Positions 20,501 to 32,096 are shown, counted from the first letter of the stretch. The stretch: DNA of 64,000 nucleotides from Pachyseris speciosa (GCA_016490735.1 JAEMWC010000245.1:337501-401500), one strand, 5' to 3'. A program made the numbers and translations. The notes: generated by a model not told the origin, from the letters alone.

Positions 20501-20776
20501 TTAGGACATAAATTCACAAAGACCATTTAAGTTACAGGGGCTATATTTACTTGAAACTAATAACATTCTTGCAATTCGTTCCCTTCTGTCACAAATTGGG
20601 GCTTCACGGATAGCTTGATTAACAATATCCCATCCCTGAGCGTTTCGCTCTCTTATTTTTTTGATGATGAACTCCATAAGAATTTTTTTGTGAAGCTCGG
20701 TGGGAAAGTTTTGAACCAGCTCCATTGATGCCATTTCATTACCAATCTCTAATATGTTTTTCTGTTGAACTTCCAA
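20501..20776 (-). CDS. Unrecognised Polinton protein, 91 residues
   Basis: An open minus-strand frame from ATG at 20776 (or the internal MASMELVQNF at about 20743) to 20501. It is helical and charged: FPTELHKKILMEFIIKKIRE, GWDIVNQAIREAPICDRRER. The composition looks coding and it lies in line with the right-end gene. No family recognised. A further leftward segment (TLYIKPPWFHPEDYEEDFEI, about 20420-20498) may be its extension after the stop. Confidence 0.4.
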   Translation of the reverse strand: MEVQQKNILEIGNEMASMELVQNFPTELHKKILMEFIIKKIRERNAQGWDIVNQAIREAPICDRRERIARMLLVSSKYSPCNLNGLCEFMS

Positions 20777-20793
20777 ATATTTTAAAATTGTTG

Positions 20794-21293
20794 TTAGAAT
20801 TCATCTATATCAAACAGTTCTTTCGTTGTTTCTAAATTATTAAATGTACCAGTACCAAAAAAAGTCGATAATGATAAATTAAGATGCTCATAAAAATTCA
20901 TATCTGGATTATAAATTTTTTATTGTATTTGTCCATTTTTTTTTATGAAACATAAGGCGATCTTTAAGACTTAAATTATATTCGGGAGGAGCAAAAATTT
21001 CTTTAAGTTTTTCATGAACTTTACCCCACCCCATTTCTTCTCGTTCTTTAACATTATTTTTTTATTGCCTGTTTAAGGATGAGCCCGGAGAGCAAGTGGT
21101 TGCCAATAATTTCTGGTGGAAGTTGGACTTCTTCCTGTGCTTCATTCCAACCCTGAAACTCGTTTCTTGCAGCAACGAAGTGATCAAAAACTTGCTCTCC
21201 AATGGCTGCCCCATCCGGGGCATAGTGATCATTCAAGACCTCTTCCTGCATGCGTGCTGCTGCCATCCTTATGCCAATGACCCCTTTATTCAA
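20794..21293 (-). pseudogene. Right-end Polinton gene sharing its N-terminus with PolB
   Basis: It starts inside the right TIR: MNKGVIGIRMAAARMQEEVL, with the MAAAR start at 21266 mirroring the PolB start at 1116. Residues up to EFQGWN are TIR-encoded and nearly identical to the PolB start. Beyond the TIR edge (21145) the sequence is unique: EAQEEVQLPPEIIGNHLLSG, stops near 21055-21060, then GWGKVHEKLKEIFAPPEYNL and, after a shift, NPDMNFYEHLNLSLSTFFGT ending at TAA 20794-20796. Function unknown. Confidence 0.5.
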
Positions 21294-21677
21294 TAGGGTG
21301 TATAACCTAGCGCACCCTCTTGTTTAATAGGGTGTATAACCTGGCACCCTCTTGTTTAATAGGGTGTATAACCTGGCGCAAAATTTTGGTGATGTGGTTG
21401 AAACCGGTTTAGCCGGTTTGAACCGCTCCCACCCCCGCTGCCCCCCCTTCCCCCCTCCCACCCCCTCCCGTCCCCGCTGCCCTCCTCCCACCCCCTTCTG
21501 CTCTTACGATATGATGTGATACACAAGTGTAAAATGGGGGTCTCTGGCGAAAAATCAAGATACACAAACAAGACTCTTTTTCCATTTTTAACCCGCTGAG
21601 GGACAACTTGGGTGGTGGGGTAGTTGTCCCTCAGCGGGATCTTGTTTTGCGCCAGAACCCCCATTTTACACATGTGT
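21145..21677 (-). repeat. Polinton right terminal inverted repeat
   Basis: Reverse complement of 681-1238. It differs in having three rather than two copies of the unit of about 30 bp (21293-21385) and a shorter terminal foldback. The outer end is followed by ACAGG at 21678-21682. Confidence 0.93.
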
Positions 21678-21682
21678 ACAGG
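21678..21682. repeat. Right target site duplication ACAGG
   Basis: Copy of the five bases that precede the left TIR. Confidence 0.7.
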
Positions 21683-21889
21683 CTATGCTAATGGTTGTCA
21701 TTCAATAATTAGAAATAGGTACCCAAGTGGGTATGTGTGTCTACTGCCTTAGAACATAGTTAGTAGAGGAGACTCCTCTACTAACTATGAACTTACAGGC
21801 AAACAAAATTTATACCCTATTATGATTTACTTGAGGAGATTTATCTCTCAAATCCTCAAAGTTGCTGAAGAGCGTATTCGATATTAGTT

Positions 21890-21937
21890 TATTTATTTAT
21901 TTTAATTAATTAATTAATTATTTATTTATTTATTAGC
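21890..21937. repeat. TTTA/TTAA simple repeat
   Basis: About 48 bp built of TTTA, TTAA and ATTT tetramers. Ordinary AT-rich microsatellite. Confidence 0.85.
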
Positions 21938-22355
21938 ATTTAGGAAGTACATCCATGAAGGTACAACAAGTAGAAACAAAGTCCCTTACAAAGGTTGACC
22001 TCCAGTGGTCAGAGTGAAACAATGGAAATATGAGAATTGGCACAAATACGTGCAGCACAGGCTACATGTAGGTGTAACTAACTTACAACTTTATAGTACA
22101 TAAAACATCAAATCTAAAGCACAATGTGTCCACACATTGAACTAAAAATGCAAACCAAAGATACCAAGCATTTTCTTTGTTTGAACCTTAATCATAGAGT
22201 GATTTAAAACGATGAGGTTAAATTATTAGTAAACACATCCTCACTAATTAATCAAAAGGATACATTAGCATATATAGTACTAAGCAAAACAACCAGACAA
22301 AATAAATACAATGTAACAGGATGGTAAAACAGTAGTATAAAGTAAAATGCTGTAC

Positions 22356-22476
22356 CATGGCTTCCTGTGAGGTCTGTCATGCACAACTGGTTCAGTAGCA
22401 TGGCTGGATGGTACTTCATTTCCAGGATCTGGTAATATTTCACCTTTCACAAAGACACCAGCACTTTGCAGAGCCT
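22356..22476 (-). CDS. Candidate exon of a UPF0415 (C7orf25-like) gene
   Basis: On the minus strand a pyrimidine-rich acceptor (TTTCTGTTTCTGTTGCTGCT then ...TTAAG) ends at 22477. The exon opens AGGCTCTGCAAAGTGCTGG and encodes, with one base from the previous exon, KALQSAGVFVKGEILPDPGN. C7orf25 family proteins have at this point the pattern E/K-L-x-x-x-G-I/V-x-V-x-G-D/E-I, directly after the segment encoded by the exon at 33109-33202. The phase (2 bases first) complements that exon. The 3-prime boundary is uncertain; a GT at 22354-22355 is one option. The family is conserved in animals and its molecular role is not established. Confidence 0.55.
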
Positions 22477-22479
22477 CTT

Positions 22480-24010
22480 AACATAAGCAGCAACAGAAAC
22501 AGAAAATGTTACTATATGATCTCACTGTACAAATTCTGACTTCAGTCCCTACTGAATGGATGTATTAACAAAACCTGGGCCAGGGTCCAATTGGGCCAGC
22601 CACCCTGTGGGCCACCTATAGAAAGACTTGGAACTAAAATTTATGTATTAACATTATTTTGAAACAAAACACTGAAAAGGATATTAATACAATTATTAAT
22701 CCATTCCTCAGCTAATAACTACAAGGTCAATGATTAAATAACAAATTACACCTGTGAGGGGGAATGTTAGCCTATGTAGCTGGCAGTTTTTGTTTGAGTG
22801 GAAACAATAAGAAATTGATTGCCCAGAATCCCTTTTTGAGTCCAGTATGCCAGCGTACAGACCATTTAATTGGATAAGTTTCTTTACAAGTCAATCAGTT
22901 GTTTTGTTTTCTCTCTATGAAAAAGAGTTCCAAAGGACTGTATCGATGTAGTGCAAATCATCTCAACTTGAACAGACAAAAATAAACTATATTCTTATAA
23001 GAAGCAGGTCAGAGTTGTTCTTAAGAATCTACCGGTAACTCAACTTTGTATATCTTTCCCAGAACCAAGATGCTGAGATGCAACAGATGATAAGCGCTTC
23101 CTGTGTACTAAAATCATTAAAGCTGCCGGTAGTTTCTGGGAAAAAAAAACATTCAGCTTTTCCTGCAGGCTAATTTGTTTGTGAATAATAGCTCATAAAC
23201 ATCGATATTTGATCAGTGAACTAGTTTTTCCTGTTCAACTTCTTGGAGAACTAATTGGTGTAGGTGAATTTAAACCACCTGTTGCGAAAACTTTAAGCCA
23301 CGATTAAGAAGGCTTTCACATAATGATCTGAAAGTACACATTCCTAACGTTTTTAGATACCTCATTTGACTTTCTAGCTTGTCTAGAACAGGAATTATGA
23401 ATTTTATAGACTGAGCTTCTTTTTAGCACAATTCTGCTTTCGCACTACATCAATAAGTTTTGAATTAAAGGTTTCTTTCTGATTGGTTGGTTTAATTCGA
23501 TAAGATGATGTGATAAAAGTGGGTGTCATTAAAAAAAACATTAAGTTCCTTAGTAGGTGTTATTTCTCATGGCCAGACAGACAAAAAATAAGTGTGATGC
23601 TTATGAAACAATTTGCAAGACAAGAAAAACAAACAGGAGATGACATATTACACCCAACCAATTTTATACTGTGTCAGTGTTAGCCTGGCATCAAAAAATT
23701 CCCTCACCCCCACACCCACCTGGTACCTACTTCACCACTATGCTTTCTGGCACATGCCTGGAGGTCTTAAGGTTTGTTACTACTGACATTCCTTCAAATA
23801 ATTCCTGTTCTCATTTTGTATAAACTTCACATTGTTACTTTGCGATGTCTTCAAAACACTATTTTCCCCCCGAACTTAAAGCAAGGTAGCATTAAGTCAT
23901 TAGATAGTTGTTGTTGTTGTTACACTGAACTTGGATAAACAATGGTGGTCTTTCTTTCCTTTCAAGACAAGTGAAGAATGTTTGAAAAACGATGCTTCAG
24001 ATGGTTATGT
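22480..24010. other. Intronic DNA, nothing recognised
   Basis: AT-rich sequence with scattered short direct repeats. No coding frame with support and no terminal repeats that I could pair. Confidence 0.5.
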
Positions 24011-24019
24011 CAACATGGG

Positions 24020-24222
24020 GGGGGGGGGGGAGGTTGCTACATTTAAGACAAAACTTAAAACATTTTTATTTAGGGAATTTGTCCATTGATTTGTGAAGTT
24101 AATTTTACAATGTTTGATGTATAATATGTTACATAGGCTAAAGGTTTTTCTATTTTTTCCTTTTTTTATCAATGCGCTTAATAAGAACCTCTATTATTAT
24201 TATTATTATTATTATTTCAGTA
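24020..24222 (+). mobile_element. 3-prime end of a non-LTR retrotransposon with (TTA)n tail
   Basis: A short coding-like end, ATFKTKLKTFLFREF, resembles the last residues of LINE proteins. It is followed by a 3-prime UTR with CAATGCGCTTAATAAGAACC and an ATT microsatellite. A G run precedes it. The rest of the element is absent, so the class is uncertain. Confidence 0.45.
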
Positions 24223-24618
24223 TGCTCATTAGATCATTCGATTGACGTTTTGTTTTTAACTTTTTTCATAAGAAACCTAGTATTCAAATGTGTACCAGCT
24301 GACCAGAGACTACCTTTATTGCTAGCAAAGGTTCCAGTGTGAAATATATTTATCGTTTTTCACGACAGCATAGTTCAATGAAATAAAATATAAGACAGAG
24401 TTTGTTCAAGTTGGGCAATTTTTCAATTTATTGTTGTATTTCTTTTTCTTTAGATATTTCTTTATATTTTCCTTATTTTTGCTTTCTATTGTTTTTGTTT
24501 TTTCAGATATTTTTGCCTTTTGGTATGCTCAAGTGGGTTGCACTGTTTCCACCCATGACTGAGTCTCTTGAGGAGAGAATGAAGCTTAGTGGCATCTTTC
24601 CTGATATTTCCAAATATA

Positions 24619-26080
24619 CAGTCAACTCTCTCTAAGCTGACACCACTGTAATGCAGACACCTCTTTAAGGTGGATAGCGATTGCTAGTCCTGACCAAATT
24701 CCCCATGTTTTTCTGTAACTAAACTCTCTATATGACACCTCTCTAAAGTGGACTGTGGACATTTTTTTTAGCAAATTTCTGGTAGAAAATACCTCTCAAG
24801 GTAGACACTAGAATGGGATTCTTTGTACAATCAATGGATTATGGCCTGTTTATTACTTCAAATTGAGCTACCATCCCACCCTGGGGCTACCATAGCAGCC
24901 CTGTAATATCCAAAAGATCTCATAACAAGAAAAGGTATATCTGACAAATAAAAATGTTTGTGATCGTGAGCAGAAGGGAACAACTTACAGCACTTTGCCT
25001 CTTCATGACTGAAAGACAAACATCTGGTTGCTGACTTGATTTAAAATAAAGATCTCTTTTCAGTTCTGACGTCACAGGTTTACATATAGAATGTGAGTAG
25101 TCTCTAATTTCGGCAATGAATTGTGGGGCGGGCGAAAGACACGCGCACGCAAAGTTGCGAGGAGATGCGATGCGAGGGGAGCGCCGAAACTACAGACAAA
25201 GCCAGAAAGTTTGAATTAAGCGCATACACTGTACATTCCAAGCGCAAAACTCTGATTGGCTCTTTCTTAGAATCTGGCAACAGTACACAAGCCGCTGTCA
25301 ACACTCATGATACAATTGACTCGGTACAGATTACAGGCTTGTCTCAGGAGGTTTTCCAGTTTCTCTTCAATCTCTGAGCATTCAGGGCCATACGGATTTC
25401 CTCCAAAGAAACGAAACAGCGCAGTTGCAGTACAGATTTTCCTGGTGCATTTCCCACACACTCGGGACGAGAGAAGATTGCTCACACTCAAAACTGAGTT
25501 CACTTAGAAGTTTCACGAGCCAACATTTCTTCACTCCAGCTCATTTGTGATCTCGTAGAGATTTTCCGTAGAAACGCGTCGCTTGAAATTCCCGTAATTA
25601 CAGTAACAATAAAATTACAACCGCAAACACGGCAGAAATCCCTGCAGGTAGGGTTTTAGGAGGCCTTCCTACCGCTTTCCTACTTTCTGCTTTCCCTCAA
25701 GACAACGTAGAAGGCTTTTCAATAGTTTTTTTGCTGTAATGTCTCCCACCGTTTATCGATGACAGGAGCAAGTGACAGGAGGTGAAGAGAAAGAATCTCA
25801 CTGGTTGCGCTTAATTGGCTTGAAAGACAATATGAAATCACTCAGTTGGAAGACTTTGTCTGTAGTCTCTAATTTGCGGTGCTCCCCTCGCGTCGCGTCC
25901 CCTCGCAACTTTGTGCGCGCGCGTCTTTCGTCCGTGCCCCAATCCATCGCCGAAATTAGAGACTACTCACAGTCTAGTTTACATAGTGTCAAGTTATCTC
26001 TCTATAAGGCGGACACCTCTCTAAGGTGGACACCTGGAGCTGGTCCGGAGGTTGTCCGCTTTAGAGAGAGTTGATTTTAG
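24619..26080. mobile_element. Tc/mariner-like non-autonomous element (TA flanks)
   Basis: The left end reads TA then CAGTCAACTCTCTCTAAGC; the right end, reverse complemented, reads CTAAAATCAACTCTCTCTAA, followed outside by TA. Both ends carry repeated CACCTCTCTAAGGTGGACAC-type subterminal motifs. No transposase is present. An 880 bp foldback element (25092-25971) lies inside it. Confidence 0.6.
25092..25971. mobile_element. Foldback MITE with inverted repeats of about 115 bp
   Basis: Both ends begin TGTGAGTAGTCTCTAATTTC in inverted orientation. They continue with matching GC-rich sequence (GCGAAAGAC, CAAAGTTGCGAGG, GCGAGGGGAGC) over about 115 bp. The interior has an open frame of 84 codons but no recognisable protein. 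No clear target duplication was found. Confidence 0.75.
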
Positions 26081-26089
26081 TACACATTC

Positions 26090-26970
26090 AGCCAGATCAG
26101 GTGGGGCAACCATGAACTCAAATTTGGGGTTAATGAAAGGATTTTCAACATCATGGTAGATGGAAGACTAATAAATCCAAGTTAAGGACTCTATTGCCTC
26201 TAAACTCCATGTGTCTAAAGGCTTAGGTCTTTAGGATTATTGTCATCCCTTTTTAACACAGTGTACTGTACTCTAGCCTTAACTCTTAACTCTCAACAAA
26301 GGAGAACGCACACCTGATTTCTTGTTAGTTTTCTTGTGTCGCTGCACTTGGTGTTCCTGTGCACGACAGGACTCCAAAATAAGTTTTCAGGGACAAATAG
26401 TGGAAAAGTGTCGAGAATTTATCAGGGAAAGTCGGAACTTAAAGTCAGAAAGGTCGTTTAGGTGTGTTTTCCGCTGGCGTTGTTTTTAATTTTCAGCGAA
26501 TTATCTCTTGCTGAGTTTTACACACTCCTAAGAGAACATCGTTCTCGGCTGAAAAGGCCTCAAGACAGCAAAGTAAGCTAACAGACAACGAGCAATTCAG
26601 CGTGGAAGTAAGGTTAGCTATTTTTATTAAGAATTTGACAGTATTGTTGCTTTCTAAGACTGATCGTTAATATTCCCTAACAAACTTATAATTTCGAAAT
26701 GACTGTTATTACGCAAGATGATCATCATATGGCGGGAGCTTGGGTTGCCTGTGGGAATATGTAAATATGCTTTTCTGCTTACAACTGGCCCTTGAAGATG
26801 TGAAAAGAGCTCCAAAGCTATGATTTTGTTTTGCTTAGCACAAGCACTGTTAACATTGAAGAAAAAAAGTTAAACATTGTTTTCTTCCACGCTGGTTGGA
26901 AACTGAAACCAGGGACACCCAACAAGCCAAATCAACCAAAAGCTGTAGAAAGGCATTTTTAAGTACCATA
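26090..26970. other. Intronic DNA, nothing recognised
   Basis: No gene, paired terminal repeat or RNA gene that I can support. Confidence 0.5.
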
Positions 26971-26979
26971 TAGTGCTTG

Positions 26980-27481
26980 AAGTCAAATGAAGAATGATCC
27001 TCACAGTTGTGAATGCAATTTATGCAATTGCAAAAAGAAGCCTGAAAAAAATTCAGGACTTCAACATGGTTTGAACCCGTGACCTCGCGATTACTGGTGC
27101 GATGCTCTAACCAACTGAGGTATGAAGCCACTGACGTTGGGAGCAGGTCAATAGACCGATATCACATTTCTGATGAACAATAGATTTTGCCCGTCCAGAC
27201 TCATCATCAGGATAAGTTCTGGCTCCCATTGGATTAAGATCCTTGTGTTTGCTCGTTTTGTGGACGAGGCTGGACGGGCAAATCTATTGTTCACAACAAA
27301 CGTGATATTAGTCTATTGAGGGGGAAATATGTTCCTGTGAAAGAAATGAGTGTGAATGATATATGAAATGAATCATATATGAACTGTGGAAATGAAATCA
27401 AATGACGACTGATCCTCGCAGTTGTGAATGCAATTTATGCAATTATGAAAAGAAGCCGGTGCGATGCTCTAACCAACTGAT

Positions 27482-27513
<32 letters not shown>

Positions 27514-27600
27514 TTTGGGAGCAGGTCAATTGTGGGTTCATATGTTCCAGTGAAAGAAATGAGTGTGAATGATATATGAAATGAATCATACATGAACTGC
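26980..27600 (-). repeat. tRNA-Thr-like repeat units, two, interrupted
   Basis: This is the same unit as at 44.8 kb and 47.9-48.7 kb: a GAATGATCCTCACAGTTGTG segment, then an antisense tRNA-like body at 27057-27129, then GGTTCATATG-type flank. The second, partial copy (about 27400-27600) has lost its T-arm and carries a 16 bp duplication (TGCTCTAACCAACTGA twice, 27465-27496). A small MITE splits the first unit's flank. Confidence 0.7.
27150..27316. mobile_element. Small MITE with inverted repeats of about 50 bp
   Basis: The ends read TAGACCGATATCAC and, inverted, TAGACTAATATCAC. The arms continue CAATAGATTTTGCCCGTCCAG against CTGGACGGGCAAATCTATTG. It interrupts the tRNA-like repeat between GGTCAA and the G-rich flank. 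About 167 bp. Confidence 0.7.
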
Positions 27601-28678
27601 GGAAATCAAATGAAGAATGATCCTTGCAGTTGAAGTGTTAGCTAGAAGTATTTGATCTGTTTGGATTCTATAGCTGAAATTTTAATTTCGCGAAAATGTT
27701 TGGAAACTAAATCCTCGTTTGAGAAAATACTAGCTGAAATGAACTTTCCGTGAACTGCTCTAGGGAACCATTTTCTTTCTGGCATTTTTGACTGCCAAAA
27801 ACAGCAAATACGACATTTCCGAGAACCTCAGAGACTATGATTTCCCTATTTCAAATCTTTTTGGCCACGTTTCCATTACAAAAATCTGGGTGTGCCCTTT
27901 AATCAATGCTGAAAGCGTAAGGTGAACTACCGTCCACTGAACAGATATCTACTGAAACTTGTCGTTGGTGCGCCCAATGTTGCGGCATGAAACATGATCT
28001 AATGAAACATGACTCTGTTTGCCTAGCACGTGACTTATATCTGCTACTGGTAAACGTTTTCTACCTCTTGTTAGCATTCCATTCGTTAAATCAAGACCTC
28101 TTTCAAAGTAATCGTCAAGAATACAGCGTCAATAGGGCTCAGAAATTGAAAACGTGTGATTAGTGAGTTTTTACCCTTAACTACCTTAAAAATCAATCCT
28201 GGCTTTGCGTTTTTTATTTCATTTCCAATGGTTTTTCATTTTCCAATGGTTGGTGCCCCTGACGGGAATGACAGACCTTCTGAACTGACAACTGATTGAT
28301 TTTATACTATCAGTCTATGCTGTTTTAACATCTACTTTAAGCGAGCTGAAAAAGTTATATATTTACAGAGCTAATTACTGTTAGCATTTAGTACTGAAAA
28401 TATACACACACCCCGACCCATTAACATTTATTTAATAAATCTAACTAATTTTTTTAGACCGGATTCTGTTTCCCCAATATATACACCGTTTCAAATATAA
28501 GTTTTTGGAATGTTCGTCCGATTACTTGTAAATTAACTGCTATAAGAAATTTCTAATGTACCAAGTTTCTGGCAGTTGAAATCAGTGGGACAGCTACTCA
28601 TTTATGATCTGTGTATGGAACTATAACAAAGAAATTCTACGATCTAACTTATTACATGAAATTTTCATGACATCTTAA

Positions 28679-29693
28679 CCCATTGACTACCGCAGGTTTT
28701 TACATTTTCGGAGTGATTTTCCACCTATAAACGATGAATAGCAATTCGTGACTCTTTATTTGAACTACCAGGGAAAAGTGGTGCTGTCCTAAGCCACTGG
28801 AGGCTCAAGGTTTCTGAAAACGTCATTTTGACGTAGCTATTTTTTATCCATGAAGCGACAGCAATGGCCCAAGTTCGGTTTGCTTGCGATTTCTGCTAAA
28901 TTTACAGCCATTTTTCATCTTTAGCGGCTGCCTGATGAGCATCATTAAGCGTGACGGTAGCTAAGAGTCCACTTTCTCAAAGAATCGAGCAAGGTGATGT
29001 ACTTTGTTGTTGAATTTGGCTTGTTACTCGACGAACTGGGAATTTGGCCGGTCGAACACTTAGTACCTTTGGGACTCGACTATTGATGAATTTCTCGACC
29101 TACCGCCACATATTTTGGAATTTCTGTGTACTGAAGATGACCACGAGCAGGAAATTTTGGCGGTAGGTCGGAGTGGCTGTAGACTTAGTTTATATGTGAA
29201 AGAATTGGGGTAAGGAACGGGCGCTGTCAAAAATTCTCGTTAGTTCCCAGCATGCAATGCGCTCAAGATGTGGAAAATGTCGGGAAGGCCCGAATGCACT
29301 GGAACAAAAGGCTGTATCTACGCTCGGGAGAAGAATATGAATAAAAAAAGTCATTTCTAAGCTAGAAAAAGGACTGAATTTCGTTATGATGGTTGAGTTT
29401 TGGTTTTTCGACGATGATTTCCCTAAAAAAACATGAAGGCTAAAAGGGGCATTTTTGTTGTTTCTCTTTGACGTTAAAAACGGCCAGTTTCGTTCTTGTC
29501 CAAACTCAAAAGGCAATATTTGGTAAAAATCGCTACGTTTCTTGCATTTATCGGATATCCAAATTTAAAGGGCATTCCATTTCGTGCTCACAACTAACAG
29601 TTAAGGCAATATTCGTGCGATTGAGAGAGTTGCAATGTTTTGAAGCATGGGAGTTTTTTACGGCCGGTTTTGGCCGGCACGGGTGCCAATGGG
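28679..29693. mobile_element. TTAA-flanked non-autonomous element (piggyBac-like)
   Basis: TTAA at 28675-28678 and 29694-29697 encloses ends CCCATTGACTACCGC and, inverted, CCCATTGGCACCCG. TTAA duplication is the signature of piggyBac transposition. The 1,015 bp interior has no transposase. A similar but distinct element is at 52343-53924. Confidence 0.6.
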
Positions 29694-29889
29694 TTAATAT
29701 TTAGTGATTTCATGAGGTGCTTATTTCAGTACACTTCAATTTCGCAATTTTGCTGGGAAAGTTCTATTTTGAATCATTTTAATTTCGCGGTTTTGAGTAA
29801 GACACAATTAATAACTTGTCGTTGAATCAAATAAAACGACTTCATTCTATTAACAAACGATGCAGTGGTGGATCTAAAGAACAGTAAGA

Positions 29890-30060
29890 ATGGAAAAATC
29901 AACAAAGAATGTAGAAGCCACTGAGAGGTTCAAGCAGCCAGTGGAACAGCACAAGGAACCAGTAAATGGACGGTTTGAGGACTGTTCAAACGAAATGCTG
30001 CCTGCAGCAGAGGAAGAAAGAAATAGTGATGAGGAGGATCAAAACATTGCCTCAGAATAG
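29890..30060 (+). CDS. Possible small reading frame or exon, 56 codons
   Basis: ATG at 29890 gives MEKSTKNVEATERFKQPVEQ and ends DEEDQNIASE at a TAG. It is acidic, hydrophilic and repeat-free, unlike its AT-rich surroundings. It could be the last exon of an unknown gene or chance. No family recognised and no acceptor defined. Confidence 0.2.
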   Translation: MEKSTKNVEATERFKQPVEQHKEPVNGRFEDCSNEMLPAAEEERNSDEEDQNIASE

Positions 30061-30069
30061 TTAAAACAT

Positions 30070-31980
30070 ACTATGATTTCTAAAGGTTTCATTGCTACAT
30101 GTAATAAACTCGTTCTTTCTTGATTACTGACATAATGTGAGTCACCTAATTTTTGTGTCATGCTATGTTCGCGAAACTTATTGTTCACATCACTTTAATT
30201 TTGCGAATCTTTTTAAATTGCAAAATTCACGAAATTAACGTGTTGCGAAAATTTTATGTTATAATGTGCCCGTTCCATGTCTAACTACTCACAATAACAG
30301 TTCTTATTATGATGAAATACAGATCATACCATTTGATTCAGTGCACAACTGATTAGCTTGGTTGGCCTGTGCTGCAAACAAAACCCCAAAGTGTAGCTTG
30401 GTAACCACCCACATTTATGTAATTTGCATTACATTAATATACATTAATGAGTATAATTTGGACGACCTTCCAAATAAAATCAGAAATCCTAATTTTCATT
30501 ATATCTTTTAATTGCCCAACAAACTTTGTGAAGGGATTACAACATATATAAAAATGAAATTAGCTTGGTAACCAGGCAATTTTGAAACATTTTACGTAAG
30601 GAAAATTTGCAATTATCGTTTAGGGAGATCTTTGCATTAATTTTGAGCTATTTTACCTTTCAAAGCTGTCAAAATACTATTTTGAGAAAAAAGCCTGGTT
30701 ACCAAGCACAGCAGTGTGAAGATGAAAAGTATTTCCCAGTTTCTACGTTTACAAGAAGTTTCTTTCTTGGGCACCCGTCTCAGATTCAATACTCATATCC
30801 CAAGGAAATTGTATACAAAGTTTGGCAGTTTTGTCCGCTATGTAACGATCCGTCTCAAATTTTGTGTTAAGCCACTAGACTATATGTCAATAAAATGTTC
30901 GGCAGGCTGACCCACTAATGTCCTTGTATGTAAACAAATTTTGTGTCTCTGGTTGTATTAGTGCAGTCAAAATATGCACCCCCATTTGAACTAATTGAAC
31001 TAACTAATAAAGTCAAAAAGGGCACAGGAGGATGCAATTGAAACTTCAGAGATGGACCAGACAATTTCACTGCAGGGGAAATTGATAGTCATATTGCATT
31101 ACATACAAAGAACATAATCCCAAGTCTAGGGAAGTACAAGCCAGTATATTGTGTCTTTTTTACTGATCCATGGCCCTATTTCATTGTTATTGTTGTTGAC
31201 ACTCATCCAATATTCAAAAATCGACCAAGGGGTTGTGCAAAATGTTAGATTAGAAGAAGTGAAATTATCCTTAAAAACAAAAACCATCAAAAGAAACTTC
31301 CAGCCAAAAGTTAAAAACTGCAACCAGGGTTTGCGCTAATCCTGCAGCTTTTGAACTGGATTCACACCTTTGTGAGATCCAGCCACTGAACTCAATTTAT
31401 ATTGATTTCGTGGTTTTACTGTTCACGTTTTGTCATTTCCACCCTATCTTGCTGTTGCGTATTGCCTTTTGTTTCTGGCCAGGAAGGTGGGGGCTGTAAT
31501 ATCATCTTGGCCTCCATCTTTAAAATTAATTTTACTGAGATTATAGACGTTCCTATGACATTCTACTTGCTACTATTCAAATTGGTTGCTTAGTTCAAAA
31601 AAACATTTACAGATTTGACAAGTTGAACCACCGCAATCCACTCCGGCAAAAGCTTCATGTCAAAAGAACGTACCTGAACTGAGCAACACTGATCATGTGA
31701 GTAGCAATCTGATCTTTACATGTAAGAAAAAGATTCCTGCTGTGTTGACTCTTGAATGTTACAATAGGCTAGTCCCATCACTCACCAATCTCTTGACCTA
31801 AAATACCTTTTTATAATGTTTAAGCTTTGGATGCCTGTACTTTGTAAGTTTGCAATACACCATGGGATTGCAACCTGCATGTTTTACAAACTGAAAAAGT
31901 TGTCTTCAGAAATATGCCTTCAGAAAGAACCATTAAAAACAGGTGTTAATATGCATCAATTTGGTTTTGTTTTTTAGTTT
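30070..31980. other. Intronic DNA, nothing recognised
   Basis: Short open frames of 60-87 codons occur but share no features with each other or with known families. No terminal repeats paired. Confidence 0.5.
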
Positions 31981-31993
31981 TCTCCTTTGATTA

Positions 31994-31994
31994 A

Positions 31995-32073
<79 letters not shown>

Positions 32074-32096
32074 AATAAATAAATAACTAAATAAAT
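31994..32096. repeat. Compound microsatellite (ACT)n(AAT)n(AAAT)n
   Basis: Three successive simple repeats without interruption, about 100 bp in total. Confidence 0.95.

Larger units (their letters stand above)
681..21677. mobile_element. Polinton/Maverick DNA transposon (degenerate, nested insertions)
   Basis: The element is bounded by inverted repeats 681-1238 and 21145-21677 and by the direct repeat ACAGG at 676-680 and 21678-21682, taken as the target site duplication (Polintons usually make 5-6 bp ones). The span is 20,997 bp; removing the DIRS insertion and the SINE leaves about 14.4 kb, normal for Polintons. Gene content is diagnostic: protein-primed polymerase B, DDE integrase, packaging ATPase and capsid proteins. 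Gene order from the left: PolB (+), integrase (-), unknown (-), ATPase (-), major capsid (-), coiled-coil membrane protein (+), membrane protein (-), two unknowns (-), penton-like (+), small membrane protein (+), zinc ribbon (+), two unknowns (-). Almost every frame is interrupted, so this is a dead copy. Confidence 0.92.

Noticed and set aside
24402..24635. 77-codon hydrophobic frame at 24402-24635
   Set aside because: T-rich DNA yields Phe/Leu runs by chance, and the frame ends inside a transposon terminal repeat.
27057..27129. Functional tRNA-Thr gene
   Set aside because: The acceptor and anticodon stems have mismatches and the same flanks recur at every copy, so it is a dispersed repeat.
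27168..27200. CTGATGA at about 27172
   Set aside because: No GAAA partner or stem II; it lies in a MITE arm.
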